From: Gammaproteobacteria bacterium
Lineage (GTDB): Bacteria; Pseudomonadota; Gammaproteobacteria; DSM-16500
Length of the DNA: 16,784 bases
Reading direction: 5' to 3'
NCBI GenBank assembly: GCA_013287235.1
Contig: JABDEF010000025.1
Coordinates: forward strand, 502 to 17,285
Part shown: positions 16,055 to 16,784 of the stretch, piece by piece
Layout of the letters: each line of letters starts with the position of its first letter
How positions within the stretch are numbered: position 1 is the first letter of the stretch
Made by a program: the position numbers and the translations under genes
The notes under the pieces: generated by a model
Databases searched by the model: none
Told to the model about the DNA's origin: nothing
The model's input: the letters and a program-made list of their open reading frames with translations, nothing else

Positions 16055-16784
16055 ATGGATAGCAGAAAATTTCCCGAACATTTCCCAGAGGCTTCAGGCG
16101 AAGTATTTCCAGTTTTTATACCCCGTGGTGTTCGAGACATTATTTTAGATTTTTTTAATAATGACATTAGTCCTAAATCTGAAAATAACAAAAATGTTTT
16201 TAAGCAATCTCAGTATGAGCAATTTACAATTTTTGGAAGAAATCTACGCTATTTTATCGACTGCACAGGACTTGAAATAGCTGCAAATGATATTTTGCTG
16301 GGAGGGGAAATTGGTATTCAAAAGGCGATTAATTTAATTCAAAAAAATCCACTTCTTTTGCGTATCTCTGTGAAAGGTACGGATCATTTAAAAAGAACTG
16401 TCTTTGGTACACTTTTACAAATCGCAGCGATGGCAGGGGATGTGAATCTTGGTCAAGCTATACATGATAAAAATAAATTAGGTGTCGTTGAAAGATTACA
16501 ATTAGCGGGTCAATTATCCAATGAAGAAGTCAGTGATCAACTAGCAGTTATTATGAGTGATGAAGCAAGGAAAGCAAATGAAAAAAGAAATCAACTTGTG
16601 GTACATGCGATAAATATCTTTACCAATGCGCTTTTACAGGTAAAATCTTATCCCCAAGAAGATTTCAAATACTTTAAAATAAGATGCGAGCCTATTGTTA
16701 TCCAGCTGGATAAAGATTTGCAATGCATTGGCAATGACAACATCACCCATGGCTATATTTTTGATCCTGAAGTAATAAGCACAG
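16055..16784 (+). CDS. Partial hypothetical protein with ankyrin-like segment
   Basis: ATG 16055 lies one base after the stop of the 1593-aa gene, with AAGGAG at 16043-16048, so the two are almost certainly co-transcribed. The frame is open to the window edge (243 codons, no stop), so the protein is longer. It begins MDSRKF, echoing MDPRKF of the upstream protein. Residues about 85-150 (AINLIQKNPLLLRISVKG, then GTLLQIAAMAGDVNL, then a helical EEVSDQL) resemble the helix-turn-helix spacing of degenerate ankyrin-type repeats seen in intracellular Legionellales proteins, with LLQIAAMAGDV in the place of the usual T-LQLAA-G-- core. This is a weak match and only one unit is visible. No signal peptide or enzyme motif is seen. 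A host-directed role is inferred from the neighbours. Confidence 0.8.
   Translation, partial: MDSRKFPEHFPEASGEVFPVFIPRGVRDIILDFFNNDISPKSENNKNVFKQSQYEQFTIFGRNLRYFIDCTGLEIAANDILLGGEIGIQKAINLIQKNPLLLRISVKGTDHLKRTVFGTLLQIAAMAGDVNLGQAIHDKNKLGVVERLQLAGQLSNEEVSDQLAVIMSDEARKANEKRNQLVVHAINIFTNALLQVKSYPQEDFKYFKIRCEPIVIQLDKDLQCIGNDNITHGYIFDPEVIST

Noticed and set aside
1..16784. CRISPR arrays, tRNA or rRNA genes, transposase genes
   Set aside because: No regularly spaced direct repeats, cloverleaf sequences, rRNA segments or transposase motifs were seen on either strand.

Overview
The window is a low-GC (AT-rich) bacterial sequence. It joins an amino-acid biosynthesis operon at the left to a run of very large, unrecognised proteins at the right. 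A eukaryote-like U-box fused to a von Willebrand A (vWA) domain, giant helix-rich orphan proteins, an ankyrin-like fragment and an otherwise ordinary gammaproteobacterial gene (yaiI/yqxD type) together suggest a host-associated gammaproteobacterium of the Legionellales (Legionella/Coxiella/Rickettsiella-like). This is inference from gene content; no rRNA, tRNA or secretion-system gene is present to confirm it.

Layout, all genes on the + strand. (1) 1-1758: the 3' part of a homoserine dehydrogenase gene with a one-base frameshift in a run of A, overlapping by ATGA with a complete PLP enzyme of the cystathionine gamma-synthase/beta-lyase family. This is a homoserine-to-sulfur-amino-acid unit. 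(2) 1872-2863: a 186-aa orphan protein and a short gene that appears frameshifted. (3) 2864-3195: a gene-free stretch with a perfect 13-bp inverted repeat, an imperfect direct repeat and a likely promoter. (4) 3196-6177: a 993-aa protein with a complete vWA MIDAS motif, a central U-box and a linker built from a 15-bp tandem repeat. (5) 6243-6695: a small DUF188 (YaiI/YqxD) gene whose stop codon lies inside a 24-bp perfect inverted repeat. (6) 6883-11169: a 1428-aa orphan with hydrophobic helices recurring roughly every 100 residues and a glutamate-rich C-terminus. (7) 11182-11246: GC-rich palindromic repeats. (8) 11272-16053: a 1593-aa orphan with a repeated glycine-rich membrane-like motif, followed after one base by a gene starting at 16055 that runs off the window.

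The left operon is metabolic. The right-hand genes look like a cluster of effector-type proteins: the vWA/U-box protein is a probable E3 ubiquitin ligase that would only have substrates in a eukaryotic host, and the two giant proteins lack any recognisable housekeeping domain. Palindromic repeats sit at the edges of the DUF188 gene and between the giants, consistent with a region assembled by rearrangement. The most novel items are the vWA-U-box architecture and the two giant proteins with internal repeat structure.
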